Assembly: GCF_040581485.1 (NCBI RefSeq)
Contig: NC_090128.1
Coordinates: forward strand, 14,756,001-14,820,000
Origin: Linepithema humile
Lineage: Eukaryota; Arthropoda; Insecta; Hymenoptera; Formicidae
DNA: 64,000 bases
Direction: 5' to 3'
Shown: one piece after another, positions 31,778 through 41,884 of the stretch
Layout of the letters: the number at the start of each line of letters is the position of its first letter
Numbering within the stretch: the first letter of the stretch is position 1
Program-made: the position numbers and the translations under genes
Notes under the pieces: model-generated
The model's database searches: none
Seen by the model: the letters and a program-made list of their open reading frames with translations, nothing else
What the model was told of the DNA's origin: nothing

Positions 31778-34700
31778 TTAAAGAAGAACTCTCGACTCAC
31801 TCCCTCTCTGGTTGCCGGTGCAGATAGCAACTCTGCCATCTACCTCCTTCCCACAGTTCGGCCGTCCTGAATGATCGTCCGTCTCGGATGATACCTCTGC
31901 ATCTAGGTCCGCTCCGGACCACGGCTTTAAATATTCAGCACATGTAGTAGTTTGTGTCGGTCCCTCACAACTTCCGGCTTTCATAACGTTGTATGTATCA
32001 TAAGGTTTTATTTTAATGATACGATACGGTCCTAAGTACTTGGGTTTTAACTTTAACCCAGGTCCTGATTGAGTGCGCTTGATGGCCACAAGATCATTGA
32101 GATGATACTTGTTGGGATCTCTTCGTCGTAAATTATATCGTTTTTTGTTCTCACATTGGATTTTCTCGATCTGTTTTTTAGCATCGTTCCTTAACAGCTT
32201 TCTGTTGCCGTCGTAGTAGTGAATCATCTCGTGTTCAATCGCGTTCTTCATGGTGACATCGTCTCTAGTCCTCATCTTGGTACCCACTAGCAATTCGAAT
32301 GGTGTGGTGTTAATGCTGCGTTGGTAGGTGGAGTTTAAAACTTGCTGTAATCTCGCAACGTGTTTGTACCATTTTGTAGGCTCATCTATTGACATTTTAG
32401 CGAGCACTGGGATGATTGTCCGATTTAGTCGTTCCACTTGTCCGTTGGCTCGGGGTAAGCCCACCGTGACTTTGATATGCTCAATGTCTTCGTCGTGACA
32501 GTAATCTTCGAGTTTAGCTGATGTAAATGCGGTACCTCGGTCGGAGATAATTCGTTTTGGATTGCCAAAAATATTCTTCTGTGATTCCAACTTCGCGATG
32601 ACTTCTTTTGATGTTACTGTTTTCGTAGGGTACAGCCAGACAAATTTGGTAAATGCGTCTATAATTGCCAAAATATGTCTGTAACTTTTGTGTGTCGTTT
32701 CCAATGGCCCCAGATGATCCATGTGGTACGTGTGTAGTGGAGTGTCTCCCTTGCTTAATGGATGTAAATATCCTTCTTGCTTACCTAATTTTTTATTAAT
32801 TAAAATGCATTTCACGCAGTTTGCAATACACTTCTCGACTTTGGCGTGAAGGTTGGGAATAAAGAATTCCTGTTTCACTTTCTCTTCAGTTCGCTTAACT
32901 GCAAAGTGTCCTTTTTCGTGTGCAGATTTTATGATTTCATTCTGCATAGCACCAGGAACCATAATCAGCTCGTATCCTTGCGCTTGTTTGTAAACCAACC
33001 CGTTACGTAATACGTATCCTTGGCATGGTCCTTCTTCCAGCTGCTTCCTAACGCTATTAATAGTCTCGTCGTCTTCTTGTGCCTTCTTTATTTTAGGAAT
33101 GATGTCATGAATAGACTCTATTGCCATTATTGGATAGCGGCTGAGTGCATCCACATGTTTTAATCGTGAGCCAGGCCGGTGTTCAATATTATAATTGAAT
33201 TCTTCTAAGAACAGAGCCCATCTGGCTATTCGAGGTGTAAGGTCTTTCTTCCGCATGGTTTGTTGGAAGGCAGCGCAATCCGTAATGATCTTGAATGGCC
33301 TACCTAAAAGATAGATTCGAAATTTCTTTAGAGCTTCCACGATAGCCAATGCTTCAAGCTCATAGCTAGAGTATTTTCGTTCTGCATCCGACGTTTTTTT
33401 GCTCATGAAATGTACAGGATGTAGTTTACCATCCTTGGGGAGTTTCTGTAATAACACGGCTCCATAACCATCTTGACTGGCATCAGTATGCACTTCCGTC
33501 TCGTGCTCTTGATTGTAGATACTTAAAACTGGTTCTACAGTTAGACATTGCTTCAGTCTTCTAAAGGCATCTGTTTCTTCTTTTCCAAATCGGAAAACCT
33601 AATTCTTCTTTAGCAGATCACTTAATGGCTTAGCGATTCTGGAATACTGCGGAATAAATTTCCGAAAGTAACCAGTTAACCCAAGAAAACTTTGTATTTG
33701 CTTGACAGTCTTAGGTTCCGGAAACTTTAAAACTGTTTTCGTCTTTTCTGGCGAGGGATACAATTTCCCGTCTTCGATGATGTGTCCTAAAAACTCAATA
33801 CGTTGTTCTAATAGTTGGCACTTTTTCTTATTAATCTCCAACCCGTATTCTTCTGCTCTTTTCAACACCAGCTTTAACCTCTCAATAGCACCTTCTTCGT
33901 TTTTTGCCGTTATTATAAGGTCGTCAATATATGGTAATACGATTCCCTTCGCTGTCATATCGCTGAAGATTTTATTGATAAACCGCTGGAAAACGGCTGG
34001 TGAGTTACAAAGGCCAAATGGCACCCTTCGAAATTGATACTGCCCACCATGCGTCACAAACGCCGTATACTTCTGGCTATCCTTATGTACAGGAACGTGG
34101 AAAAATCCGTTTTTCAGATCTAGAGAACTATACACGTTGGCATCCTGCAATCGATCCAAAATGTCTTCTATAAGAGGTAAGGGGTACCGATCCTTCATTA
34201 TTACCCTGTTTATTGCACGATAATCTATACAAATTCTTGGTGTTCCATCTTTTTTCCTAGTTACTACAACCGGGCTAGCGTATTCTGAGGAACACGGCTC
34301 GACTATCCCTTCGTTGACCCACTTTTCCACCTGTTCAGTCACAATTTTCCTTTTGGGAAATGGCAGACGTCTTGGTCGCGCGAAAATCTTCTGATTGTCG
34401 TTTAGAGTGATCGTCATTTTGACGTTAGATTCTTTAATCTTCTTTGGTGTGTAGTTATCCAAAAGCTTTTTTACTTCTTCTCTTTTTTCCTTGCAGACGG
34501 TATGTCCTACGGAAAGTATATCTATTTCAATAGCGTAACTTGGAGAAAGAATTCTACTTACTTCGGACGTTTTACTAATAGTGATGCCTTCTTGTGTTAT
34601 ATTGACTTCGGCTTGTAATAGTAGTTCATTGCCGACAACGGCTTCCATTGACATGACATCGTCGGCTACCACGTAGATCATTACCTGAAAATGCTCACCG

Positions 34701-34890
34701 TCAACCGCGATAACATCTTCGAAACACCCTAATGGTATTACTTTATTTCCACCGAATCCTGAGAAGTGTAGTGCAGACTTCGATAATGTCGGTGCACCCA
34801 CTTTACTATGCGAGCTTTGATTTATGATATTAAATTGGCTACCAGTGTCCACTAAAGCAGTGCTCGGAATTAGTCTGAACATTTCAGCCG
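31778..34890 (-). pseudogene. Gypsy pol: protease, RT, RNase H, integrase; one TAG
   Basis: The frame from about 34857 reads protease (ALVDTGSQFN), reverse transcriptase (YRAINRVIMKDRYPLPLIED, VPFGLCNSPAVFQRF, LPYIDDLIITA) and thumb to a TAG at 33599-33601. The same frame continues into RNase H (HTDASQDGYGAVLLQ), the H2C2 integrase finger (HEKGHFAVKRTEEKV, CIANCVKC) and the integrase core (IIDAFTKF, SDRGTAF, ANGQVERLNRT) to 31778. Only one nonsense codon lies in about 1,000 codons. The protease start is separated from Gag by the MITE at 34858-35578. Confidence 0.9.
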
Positions 34891-35578
34891 ATTTCCGTGG
34901 TATACGCCTCCTTTCCTCTCCTTACCGCGCGCGCCGCAGCCGCTAGGGCCAGCGCCGCCGAGCGTTAGGAGCGACACTATCTGATTATGAATGGGTTCTT
35001 TTCCCTATTTATTAAAATTTTAAAAAATGTATTAAAATTTATTAAAAATAAATTTTTTATTTTTAAATTTATTAAGTGGAAATATTTCAATAGATTTCCA
35101 CGTCACCCATGAGATACTAATGCTGACGCGTTTTTTTTTTAAGTAGTTTCCCCCGTAGACCTATTCCACTAAAGATAAAAATAAATTCTTAATTTAAAAA
35201 AAAATATATATAAAAGAGATTTTCTTAATTAGATTTTCTTAGCCTTTTATGAGAATGAACAATTGATGCAATAATGTAGATAGAAACCACTTTTTGAAAA
35301 ACGTGTCAGTATTAGTACCTCATGGGTGACGTAGAAATCTATTGAAATATTTCCACTTAATAAATTAAAAAAAAAATTTATTTTTAATAAATTTTAATAA
35401 ATTTTTTAAAATTTTAATAAATAGGGAGAAGAACCTACTCATAGAACCTAATCAGATAGTGCCGCTCCTAACGCTCGGCGGCGTTGGCCCTAGCGGCTGC
35501 GGCGCGCGCGGTAAGGAGAGGAAAGGAGGCGTATACCACGGAAATCGGCTGAAATGTTCAGACTAATTCCGAGCACTG
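34858..35578. mobile_element. 721-bp hAT-type MITE with long inverted repeats in Gypsy protease
   Basis: Both ends read CAGTGCTCGGAATTAGTCTG inward, followed by a GC-rich inverted segment of over 100 bases and an AT-rich inverted core. The flanks are an eight-base duplication, CACTAAAG (34850-34857 and 35579-35586). An 8-bp duplication with CAGTG ends is the hAT signature. The insertion falls in the codons just before the protease DTG, creating the false Gag stop and the false pol ATG on either side. Confidence 0.88.
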
Positions 35579-37145
35579 CACTAAAGCATTAAGTTTCTCG
35601 CCTTTAATTTCTATCATCTTATACATGCCCCTGAGAGCACTAAGGCTATTTACGGCTTCGATTTTCTTCGTATCTTCATTGGTGTCATCCTTTATCTTTT
35701 TCGGTTTCTCCTTCTTACAATCTATTGATTTGTGACCAAACTCGTTGCATCTAAAGCATTTGGTGCCCTTGTTCTTACTTTCGCACATCGTCGACTTGTG
35801 ACCTAATTCGCCACAATTGAAACATCGAACTTCTTCTTTCGGCTTCATGGTCTTCTTACCCGTGATGAGATTCGACGCCTTATTGATACCTGCACTCTTT
35901 GTTTTTACCTTTTCGTAAATTTTCAACTTTTCTTTGAACTCCTTCATATTCTCTGCTCCGTATAGAATGCTCTTATTCATTGACTGATCATCTATGCCAT
36001 CGATGACGTACTGAAATAATGCTTCCTCTTCTATTTTTCCTCTGGCTGCTATTTCCTTCATGACGAGAAAATATGCTCGTACTGACTCATCTTTTTTTAT
36101 TTTTTTTTTATCCATCTGTCTATGCAATTCTGCACTATTCACCGAGTCACTAAACTCGTCCTTAAGTGCCCTTTTCAGTTTCTTCCATGTATCTAAGCCT
36201 CGTTCTCCTTGAATAAATAGCTTAGCTAGTCCTCGTAGTGATTTTTTGGCAAATATCATCTTTTGCATATCTGTCCATCCGAAAAGTTCGGCTGCCTCTT
36301 CGAAATCCACAATCCATCGAGCCACCGGATACTTCTCGTCCCCAGTGAAAGGTCGGATCGAGTCTTCTACGTCCCTAAATGTCATTGCAAATTTATTCTT
36401 CATCGTCGGACCTTTATTCTTACCTGCTCGTTCATCATCTTCATCGTCGTCATTCCTCCTGCCTGTTTGTCTATCATCTTCATTGTTGTTATTCATCCTA
36501 CCTGTTCGTCTATCATCTTCATCGTTGTTATTCATCCTACCTGTTCGTCTATCATCTTCATCGTCGTTATTCACTTCATTTTCGTCTTCATTTTCGCGAA
36601 CCTCTCCTACTTCTTCTTCCTCGCTGATATTGTCGTTATCGTCTTCTACAGCATCCTCTTCAGCATCTCTTCTATCTTCGTTTGCTTTGCTAAGCGAATC
36701 GAGGTCCATTAAATAGTCACAGATTCGCTGGCTTAACTTTTTTTTTTGTTCCTGCGTAGTCAATTGCTAAGATGTTACAGATCGCTACTAGATCACCCCA
36801 TCCAAGGTATATATCCGCGTACGTTAGCTTACTTTTGTGCTCTTCCGATCCACTAGCAAACGCGAAGCCGTTGAATTCGCGTAGCCGTTTCCTATTGCCA
36901 CGATCCCCTTCTTGTTCAAACACTAACTTATGTAGCGCTCCTACGGCCTTCTTAGAACCTGTCTTAAGGTTATTGGCTATAACTTTTATTTGGTCAAGCC
37001 TTTCCATCGTCTTAATCGTCTTTACCTTAAACAGAAAAAGAAAAGCTTTCACTCTCGTCAGTCGTTTCGCCAATCTAACCTTAAAATCTGTCAGAAGTTC
37101 TTGTCGTCGTGGCACTGCTACAGTCGGCTCTTTCACTTCGGCCAA
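35579..37145 (-). pseudogene. Gypsy Gag with two zinc knuckles, frameshifted
   Basis: Gag is split into frames 37145-36717 and 36763-35558, which overlap at a run of ten A residues on the minus strand (about 36740-36750), so one-base slippage explains it. The second frame has an acidic repeat (units of about 15 residues around DEDDRRTGRMNN) at about residues 60-120. A capsid-like domain follows, then two CCHC knuckles (CFNCGELGHKSTMC, CFRCNEFGHKSIDC). It reads into the protease (EKLNALV) and is cut there by the hAT MITE. It would form the retrotransposon particle. Confidence 0.85.
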
Positions 37146-37585
37146 ATCCCGGCTGAGCCCCCAATATTGTAGGATCCGTTTAAATGAAAGAGTATTTATT
37201 GGATATAAAGAAAATACAAAAATGTAATTAATGAAAAGTAACTCGTGTCTGTCATTATTCTTGAAGACTTAAAGAAAAACTCTCGACTCACTCCCTCTCT
37301 GGTTGCCGGTGCAGATAGCAACTCTGCCATCTACCTCCTTCCCACAATATCATTGTCTCTTTTAATAAATTCTATATCTAAATGTCTTAAGTTTTTACTA
37401 ACGATAAACCATGAACCATATTTACAGTTGATTGTAGTTAATCCAGCCTCTTCAGCTTTTTTAAATATTAGGTTATTAACTTTCTGTCTACTTAATATGT
37501 GTGACAATAGTAAATTAAAAATTATTATGAAAAAAAATACTGTAAAGTATAAACAAAGCATTTATATGTTCAAATATTAATAAAT

Positions 37586-38646
37586 ATGGAATCCGCGTGT
37601 TTACCGATATTTAATGAGATTAAAGAACAAAAATCTAATGGCTTAATGTCGTTTGTTGATGTACTTAAAATCCAATGTGATAAACTTGTTAATAGAATGT
37701 TTGTAACAACTTACAACAATAATATATCTATACCATCATTAAATCAAAATTTTATCTTTCATGATCATAATTTACATATATCTCCTTTTGATATAATTAA
37801 AGAACTTTCTAATATTTCGATATTGTATTTATTTTCTGATTATATGATTGATATTTTAGAGAGAAAAATAGGATATGGTATATATTATAAAATATATATA
37901 GTATATAGTATAAAACTACAAAATAGAGCTTATTTTGAAAATATTGAGTTATAAAACCTTTTATTGTATCTAATGATAATAAGATAAAGCAAGTAAAACT
38001 GAAAGATAGACACGAGTATCATTATTTAATTAAATTACCGGCAGTTGAGGAAGAGAATATTATAATAAAGTCTGATGGAATATTATTAAGTAGCAATATA
38101 TCATTTGATAATATTATAGCTAAGAATTTGTCAGATACATTTGAAATAGATGAGAATGAGATTATAAAAGAATATAATAATTATAAATCATTAAGAAGAG
38201 AAACTACAGAATCAAAACCATTTTATGTTTATGGGTGTGAAAATACAATAACTTTTAATATTTTTCATTATTTTGACATTAGTATATCTCAATATACTGA
38301 TTTTATAGTAAAAATAATTGATATTATTTTCAATATTATAGAGGAAAGTATTTTAAATTTCGATCATACATTATATATTTATGATGGAAGTAACATTAGA
38401 GAGAAATTTCATAGAAATTCTAAAAAAAGCTACGATGAAATATATATAAGTGATAGTACTTTATCTCAAGTATGTTCATGTATATTTTTATCAAATGGAC
38501 TGATAGACGGAGAGAATTACTTTATAAAAGACAAGGATAAGGAATTAGATATAAACTTATTATTAGGATTACTTAAGAAAAATAAAAGTATATTGATAGA
38601 AAATGTTAAAAAATATTTTAAAAAAGTTTCTATATTATACGATTAA
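37586..38646 (+). pseudogene. Viral hypothetical protein, ~353 codons, one frameshift
   Basis: ORF 37586-37954 ends in TAA, but the frame starting at 37948 is open without a break to 38646. A one-base slip near 37950 joins them, and no ATG is needed for the second part. The gene is divergent from the Gypsy-split membrane gene (24 bases apart). It is hydrophilic and rich in I, N and D, with a serine/cysteine-containing stretch STLSQVCSCIFLSNG late in the protein. No family is recognised. Confidence 0.6.
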
Positions 38647-38650
38647 GAAA

Positions 38651-39046
38651 TTAGGATTTTATATAAACATATCCTTTGTGAATTCTCATATCGTTTCCTA
38701 GCTCGTCTTTCAGTATAGTTTTTAGCTCTTTATTTTTTATTTTATTAAGATGTTTATTTATTTCCATGTCTATATATTCGTTATTAAAGAGAAATTCTAA
38801 GACATCATATTCAGTTTTATCTATTACGATAGATAACACTACAAATCCGTTGTATTTTATATTTGTTTTTATTTTGTGTAATATTATATTATCACAGTGT
38901 TTAAATTTAAAAGTTTTATTTATAGAAAATGAAAATATATCTCTACTATTAAATGCTTGAATATTTTCACATATTATATTAAGTTTCCTATCTGTTTCGG
39001 ATAACCATTTTCCCAAGTTGTTAAAACCAAAAACGTTTCCGTTCAT
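38651..39046 (-). CDS. Viral hypothetical protein, 131 aa
   Basis: An intact ORF starting at ATAAATG, convergent with the previous gene (four bases between stops) and divergent from the next. It has a globular look with two cysteines (NIICENI, FKHCDNI) and a strand-rich centre (GFVVLSIVIDKTEYDVLEF). No family is recognised. Confidence 0.55.
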   Translation of the reverse strand: MNGNVFGFNNLGKWLSETDRKLNIICENIQAFNSRDIFSFSINKTFKFKHCDNIILHKIKTNIKYNGFVVLSIVIDKTEYDVLEFLFNNEYIDMEINKHLNKIKNKELKTILKDELGNDMRIHKGYVYIKS

Positions 39047-39051
39047 TTATA

Positions 39052-39489
39052 ATGGATAATATTAATATAATTAATTTTATAGAAAGATCTATAACATATT
39101 CAAATTTTTTGAATTTTGATGTAGATAGTATATGTATTGATGAGAAATATAAAAACAAAATAAAAAATGTTATTAAAAGTTTAAAAAGTCCTGAAATAAT
39201 TTATTATGATTATAATAATGAAGAATCGTTGAATTATAAAGAATCGTGTGCTTATTTCTACAATTTTCACGAATTTGATACTAATATAATATATAAAATT
39301 ATACAGAAATCAGATTATATATTATGCATAACTGATAATATAAAAAAAACAAGAGAATTTATTGAAGATATTAATAAAAAATGTATAATAGAATTATTTA
39401 GGGAAAAAGATAACAGTCTTCTTGGTCTAATAGTAACTATGAAATATATATATTCTGTAGATATAAAATATATATTTGTACATTTTTAG
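39052..39489 (+). CDS. Viral hypothetical protein, 145 aa
   Basis: An intact ORF only five bases from the divergent neighbour; the two ATGs share a promoter region that is almost nil, so their control elements must overlap coding sequence. It is acidic and mixed alpha/beta (SDYILCITDNIKKTREFIED). It converges on the ribonucleotide reductase gene with five bases between stops. No family is recognised. Confidence 0.55.
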   Translation: MDNINIINFIERSITYSNFLNFDVDSICIDEKYKNKIKNVIKSLKSPEIIYYDYNNEESLNYKESCAYFYNFHEFDTNIIYKIIQKSDYILCITDNIKKTREFIEDINKKCIIELFREKDNSLLGLIVTMKYIYSVDIKYIFVHF

Positions 39490-39494
39490 GTGTT

Positions 39495-40427
39495 TTATAT
39501 ATTATCGAAGTTTAGTACTTTTTTATTAACCTTTAAATATTCTGTGGGTTTTCTTTCAAAAAAGTTAGTTTTTCTATTTAATATGATATTTTCCATAAAA
39601 TCAAATGGGGATTTAACATTATAAAATTTTTCATATCCAAGTAACTCTATAACATTATCTGCTGTAAATTTTATATATTGAATCATTTGTTCTTTATTCA
39701 AGCCTATTATTTCAACATTTAAAGATTTATTATAAAATTCTGTTTCGATGTTCACAGCTTCTTCAATAATACTATATACCTTATTCTTGGATATTTTATC
39801 ACAATCATCAAGCTTATTTCTATACATATAACATGCGAATTCACAATGTAATTGTTCGTCCCTAGCTATGAGTTCATTTGCTTGTGCGAGTCCATTCATT
39901 TTTCCAAGATGTTTTATATAAAATATAATAGCAAAAGAGCCAGTAAAAAATACTCCCTCTATTATTGAAAAAGCGACTAGTCTGGCTCCGAATGAATCGT
40001 TCGAGTTCATCCATTTTTCTATCCATGCTATTTTATTATCTATTACAGGATCAAGACAAATTCTATTATTCAATTTTACAATTTCGTCCTTATCATTAAT
40101 GTATATATTTACAAATTTATCATATACAATCTCATGTATATTTTCTATAACTGTCTGTATATTATAAAAGTACTTAGCCCCTTTTATAGATAGAATGTCG
40201 TTGGAAAATCTTGTCTGTATGTTCTCACATATAAGTCCATCGCTGTGAAGGAAGAACGCTAGTATATATTTTAAAACATTTCTCTGATCATTATTTAAGC
40301 TATTCCAGTCGTTAATATCTTTAGTAAAGTCTATCTCATTTTCAGTCCAGAAGAAATTTCTTTGTTTTATATAAAATTCGTGTAAGTCTTTGTCATATCG
40401 GCAGCTAAATAAGTACGATTTACTCAT
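39495..40427 (-). CDS. Ribonucleotide reductase small subunit (class I R2), intact
   Basis: A complete 310-residue R2 protein, which houses the diiron-tyrosyl radical that drives reduction of ribonucleotides to deoxyribonucleotides. Metal ligands are visible in order: Asp63 (HSDGLI), Glu95 and His98 (IENIH), Glu157 (IIEGVFF), and Glu191 and His194 (ARDEQLH). The radical tyrosine is Tyr102. The C-terminal tail that contacts the large subunit is present but divergent. Length is slightly under the cellular norm and close to viral R2. No large subunit is seen in the window. AT-rich codon use and intronless structure match the viral block, so it is not a host gene copy of recent date. Confidence 0.9.
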   Translation of the reverse strand: MSKSYLFSCRYDKDLHEFYIKQRNFFWTENEIDFTKDINDWNSLNNDQRNVLKYILAFFLHSDGLICENIQTRFSNDILSIKGAKYFYNIQTVIENIHEIVYDKFVNIYINDKDEIVKLNNRICLDPVIDNKIAWIEKWMNSNDSFGARLVAFSIIEGVFFTGSFAIIFYIKHLGKMNGLAQANELIARDEQLHCEFACYMYRNKLDDCDKISKNKVYSIIEEAVNIETEFYNKSLNVEIIGLNKEQMIQYIKFTADNVIELLGYEKFYNVKSPFDFMENIILNRKTNFFERKPTEYLKVNKKVLNFDNI

Positions 40428-40471
40428 TATATTGGAATTCTTATAAGTATTTGTGAAACTTAATTAAATTT

Positions 40472-40738
40472 TCACTTTTTTGTACATTTTTTCTTAGGTA
40501 CGTTTTTCTTAATATTTATTTTTTCTGTAACATTTTTTTTAATATTTATTTTTTCGTTTAGTTTATTATTATATTTATTACTGTCATCTTTGTGTATATT
40601 TAAATTACTGAATGTGACTAGTATATTATTGTCGGAATTGTAGTCGTCGTCTGTAAATGTATTACTGTAACAATCATCTACATATGTTAAATTTATTTGG
40701 TATATATCAGACTTTTTTATTTGCCTAGAAGACGACAT
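40472..40738 (-). CDS. Viral small protein with basic repeat tail, 88 aa
   Basis: The longer frame starts at 40852, but the ATG at 40738 (MSSSRQIKKS) is preferred: upstream residues are hydrophobic low-complexity and overlap the next gene's start. The C-terminus has a direct repeat, KINIKKNV twice, ending KKKCTKK. The basic tail suggests nucleic-acid or membrane binding. No family is recognised. Confidence 0.5.
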   Translation of the reverse strand: MSSSRQIKKSDIYQINLTYVDDCYSNTFTDDDYNSDNNILVTFSNLNIHKDDSNKYNNKLNEKINIKKNVTEKINIKKNVPKKKCTKK

Positions 40739-40819
40739 TGTTAATATTATTATATTAACATAATATAATAGAATTTCATTTTTAACTTGGGTTTTTTGAA
40801 ATATTACATTATTAAATAA

Positions 40820-41053
40820 ATGATAATAAGAATGATAGATCAAAATTCTCAATTCATGCTTACCAATTGGTTTTATTGCATTGATAATAATAAAAATAAA
40901 GATATTATTATAAAAATAATAAATAGAACTGGTTATTTTACAATTACAACAAATATATTTAATACTTACATAGACGAAGATATATTAAATTCCAAAATAC
41001 TTCCTCTTAATACTTGCAATGACAAAGTTAACGAGTCTGTAACTTATTTTTAG
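40820..41053 (+). CDS. Viral small protein, 77 aa
   Basis: The ORF starts at AATAAATGAT (TAAATG motif). It is intact, mostly strand-forming (IIIKIINRTGYFTITTNIF), with two cysteines and no membrane segment. It lies eight bases before the EF-hand gene on the same strand. No family is recognised. Confidence 0.5.
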   Translation: MIIRMIDQNSQFMLTNWFYCIDNNKNKDIIIKIINRTGYFTITTNIFNTYIDEDILNSKILPLNTCNDKVNESVTYF

Positions 41054-41061
41054 TAGTATAA

Positions 41062-41502
41062 ATGTCTTCTGATATTAAAAGAGTATTATTCGATTATATT
41101 TCTTCAGATAACGAGTATATTACAAAAAAAGATCTAAAGAAATTCTATAAGATATTTGAAAATGTAAAATTAAAAGATAAACAATTAGAAGATATAATTG
41201 TAAAATATGACATTAATAAAGATAATAAAATAAGTTTCGATGAATTTAAAAATGGAATTAAAGAATTTGATACATCTAAAAGCTTTCAAGAATTATTTTA
41301 CGATAATGTGTCTAATAAAGAAAAGGATGATTTAGATTATGATAAGATAAAGACGATTTATAAAACGTATCATCCACATAATGATTTAGTATCTATAGAT
41401 AAAGAATTATCGATATTAAAATGTTTATTTGATAGTAATAATGATGATAAAGTATCAAGGAGTGAATTTATTAATGTTTTATCTGAAATATTAAAAAAGT
41501 AA
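41062..41502 (+). CDS. Viral EF-hand calcium-binding protein, 146 aa
   Basis: An intact ORF with a TATAAATG start. Two canonical 12-residue EF-hand loops are visible: DINKDNKISFDE (residues 50-61) and DSNNDDKVSRSE (124-135), each with acidic or polar residues at 1, 3, 5, 7, 9 and 12. Two degenerate hands probably lie near residues 16-28 and 86-98, giving a calmodulin-like four-hand plan of the usual ~146 length. It could buffer calcium or regulate a partner. It lacks introns and uses viral AT-rich codons, so capture from a host long before integration is likely. It converges on the PP2C-like fragment. Confidence 0.8.
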   Translation: MSSDIKRVLFDYISSDNEYITKKDLKKFYKIFENVKLKDKQLEDIIVKYDINKDNKISFDEFKNGIKEFDTSKSFQELFYDNVSNKEKDDLDYDKIKTIYKTYHPHNDLVSIDKELSILKCLFDSNNDDKVSRSEFINVLSEILKK

Positions 41503-41505
41503 TTA

Positions 41506-41627
41506 CTATTTTTTTTCTGAAAAAATTTCAGATAATATTGTAAAATTGTCCTTTTGACTTTGTTTTTTATTACACTCATTGAAAATATATTCGTGAATTG
41601 TATTGAATTTAACTCTTTTAACTGTAT

Positions 41628-41677
<50 letters not shown>

Positions 41678-41873
41678 CGATATTTATCAATTCGTATATA
41701 CCATCAGTTATCATAATACAATAAAATTTTCTAAATATATCGAGTGTTTTGATATCTGGTATTGGAGTTAGTGGATCTGTATATCTTGAATATGAAATAT
41801 TTTTGCAATTGTAATCACCCAATGTTCTTGAAATCAAAAAAGTACTTAATATGTTTTTGATTTCGCTTATCAT
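41506..41873 (-). pseudogene. PP2C-like phosphatase C-terminal fragment, (TA)n-disrupted
   Basis: Minus-strand sequence contains PP2C-type motifs: ISRTLGDYN (SRxxGD), a proline-containing TPIPDI, then CIMITDGIYELI (the xxTDGxxE strand). After a (TA)n tract of ~40 bases (41633-41672), another frame gives SQKDNFTILSEIF, the DN motif near PP2C C-termini, and ends at TAG 41506-41508. The microsatellite shifts the frame. The N-terminal half of the domain is missing; upstream is an RPB1 fragment. It would have been a metal-dependent Ser/Thr phosphatase, a partner for the kinase in the same block. Confidence 0.6.
41633..41672. repeat. (TA)n microsatellite within the PP2C-like fragment
   Basis: About 20 TA dinucleotides interrupt the phosphatase-like frame. 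The flanking frames differ, so repeat-length change is enough to explain the break. Confidence 0.9.
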
Positions 41874-41884
41874 ACTTGGATGTT

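Larger units (their letters stand above)
31677..37346 (-). mobile_element. Gypsy-family LTR retrotransposon
   Basis: The 179-bp LTRs are at 31677-31855 and 37168-37346 (on the minus strand beginning TGTGGGAAGG and ending GGATCCTACA), with about two differences. Target duplication is ATAT (31673-31676, 37347-37350). On the minus strand just inside the 5' LTR, TGGGGGCTCAGCCGGGAT resembles a tRNA-Pro primer-binding site with two mismatches. Gag, protease, RT, RNase H and integrase follow in Gypsy order. A hAT-type MITE interrupts the protease. Confidence 0.92.
31546..37561 (-). pseudogene. Viral N-anchored membrane protein gene split by the Gypsy element
   Basis: Two pieces on the minus strand, 37561-37347 and 31672-31546, join across the Gypsy insertion when one ATAT duplicate is removed: 342 bases, exactly 114 codons, frame continuous. 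The start is at TATAAATG. The product has an N-terminal transmembrane segment (about residues 3-22, FFFIIIFNLLL) and a small ectodomain with several cysteines. Size and plan resemble small virion surface proteins, but no family is assigned. The TAA at 31546-31548 abuts the next gene's ATG. Confidence 0.68.

Noticed and set aside
36246..36716. Three overlapping plus-strand ORFs rich in Ser/Leu/Ile
   Set aside because: They are the antisense of the acidic repeat in Gypsy Gag; repeat codons keep several frames open.
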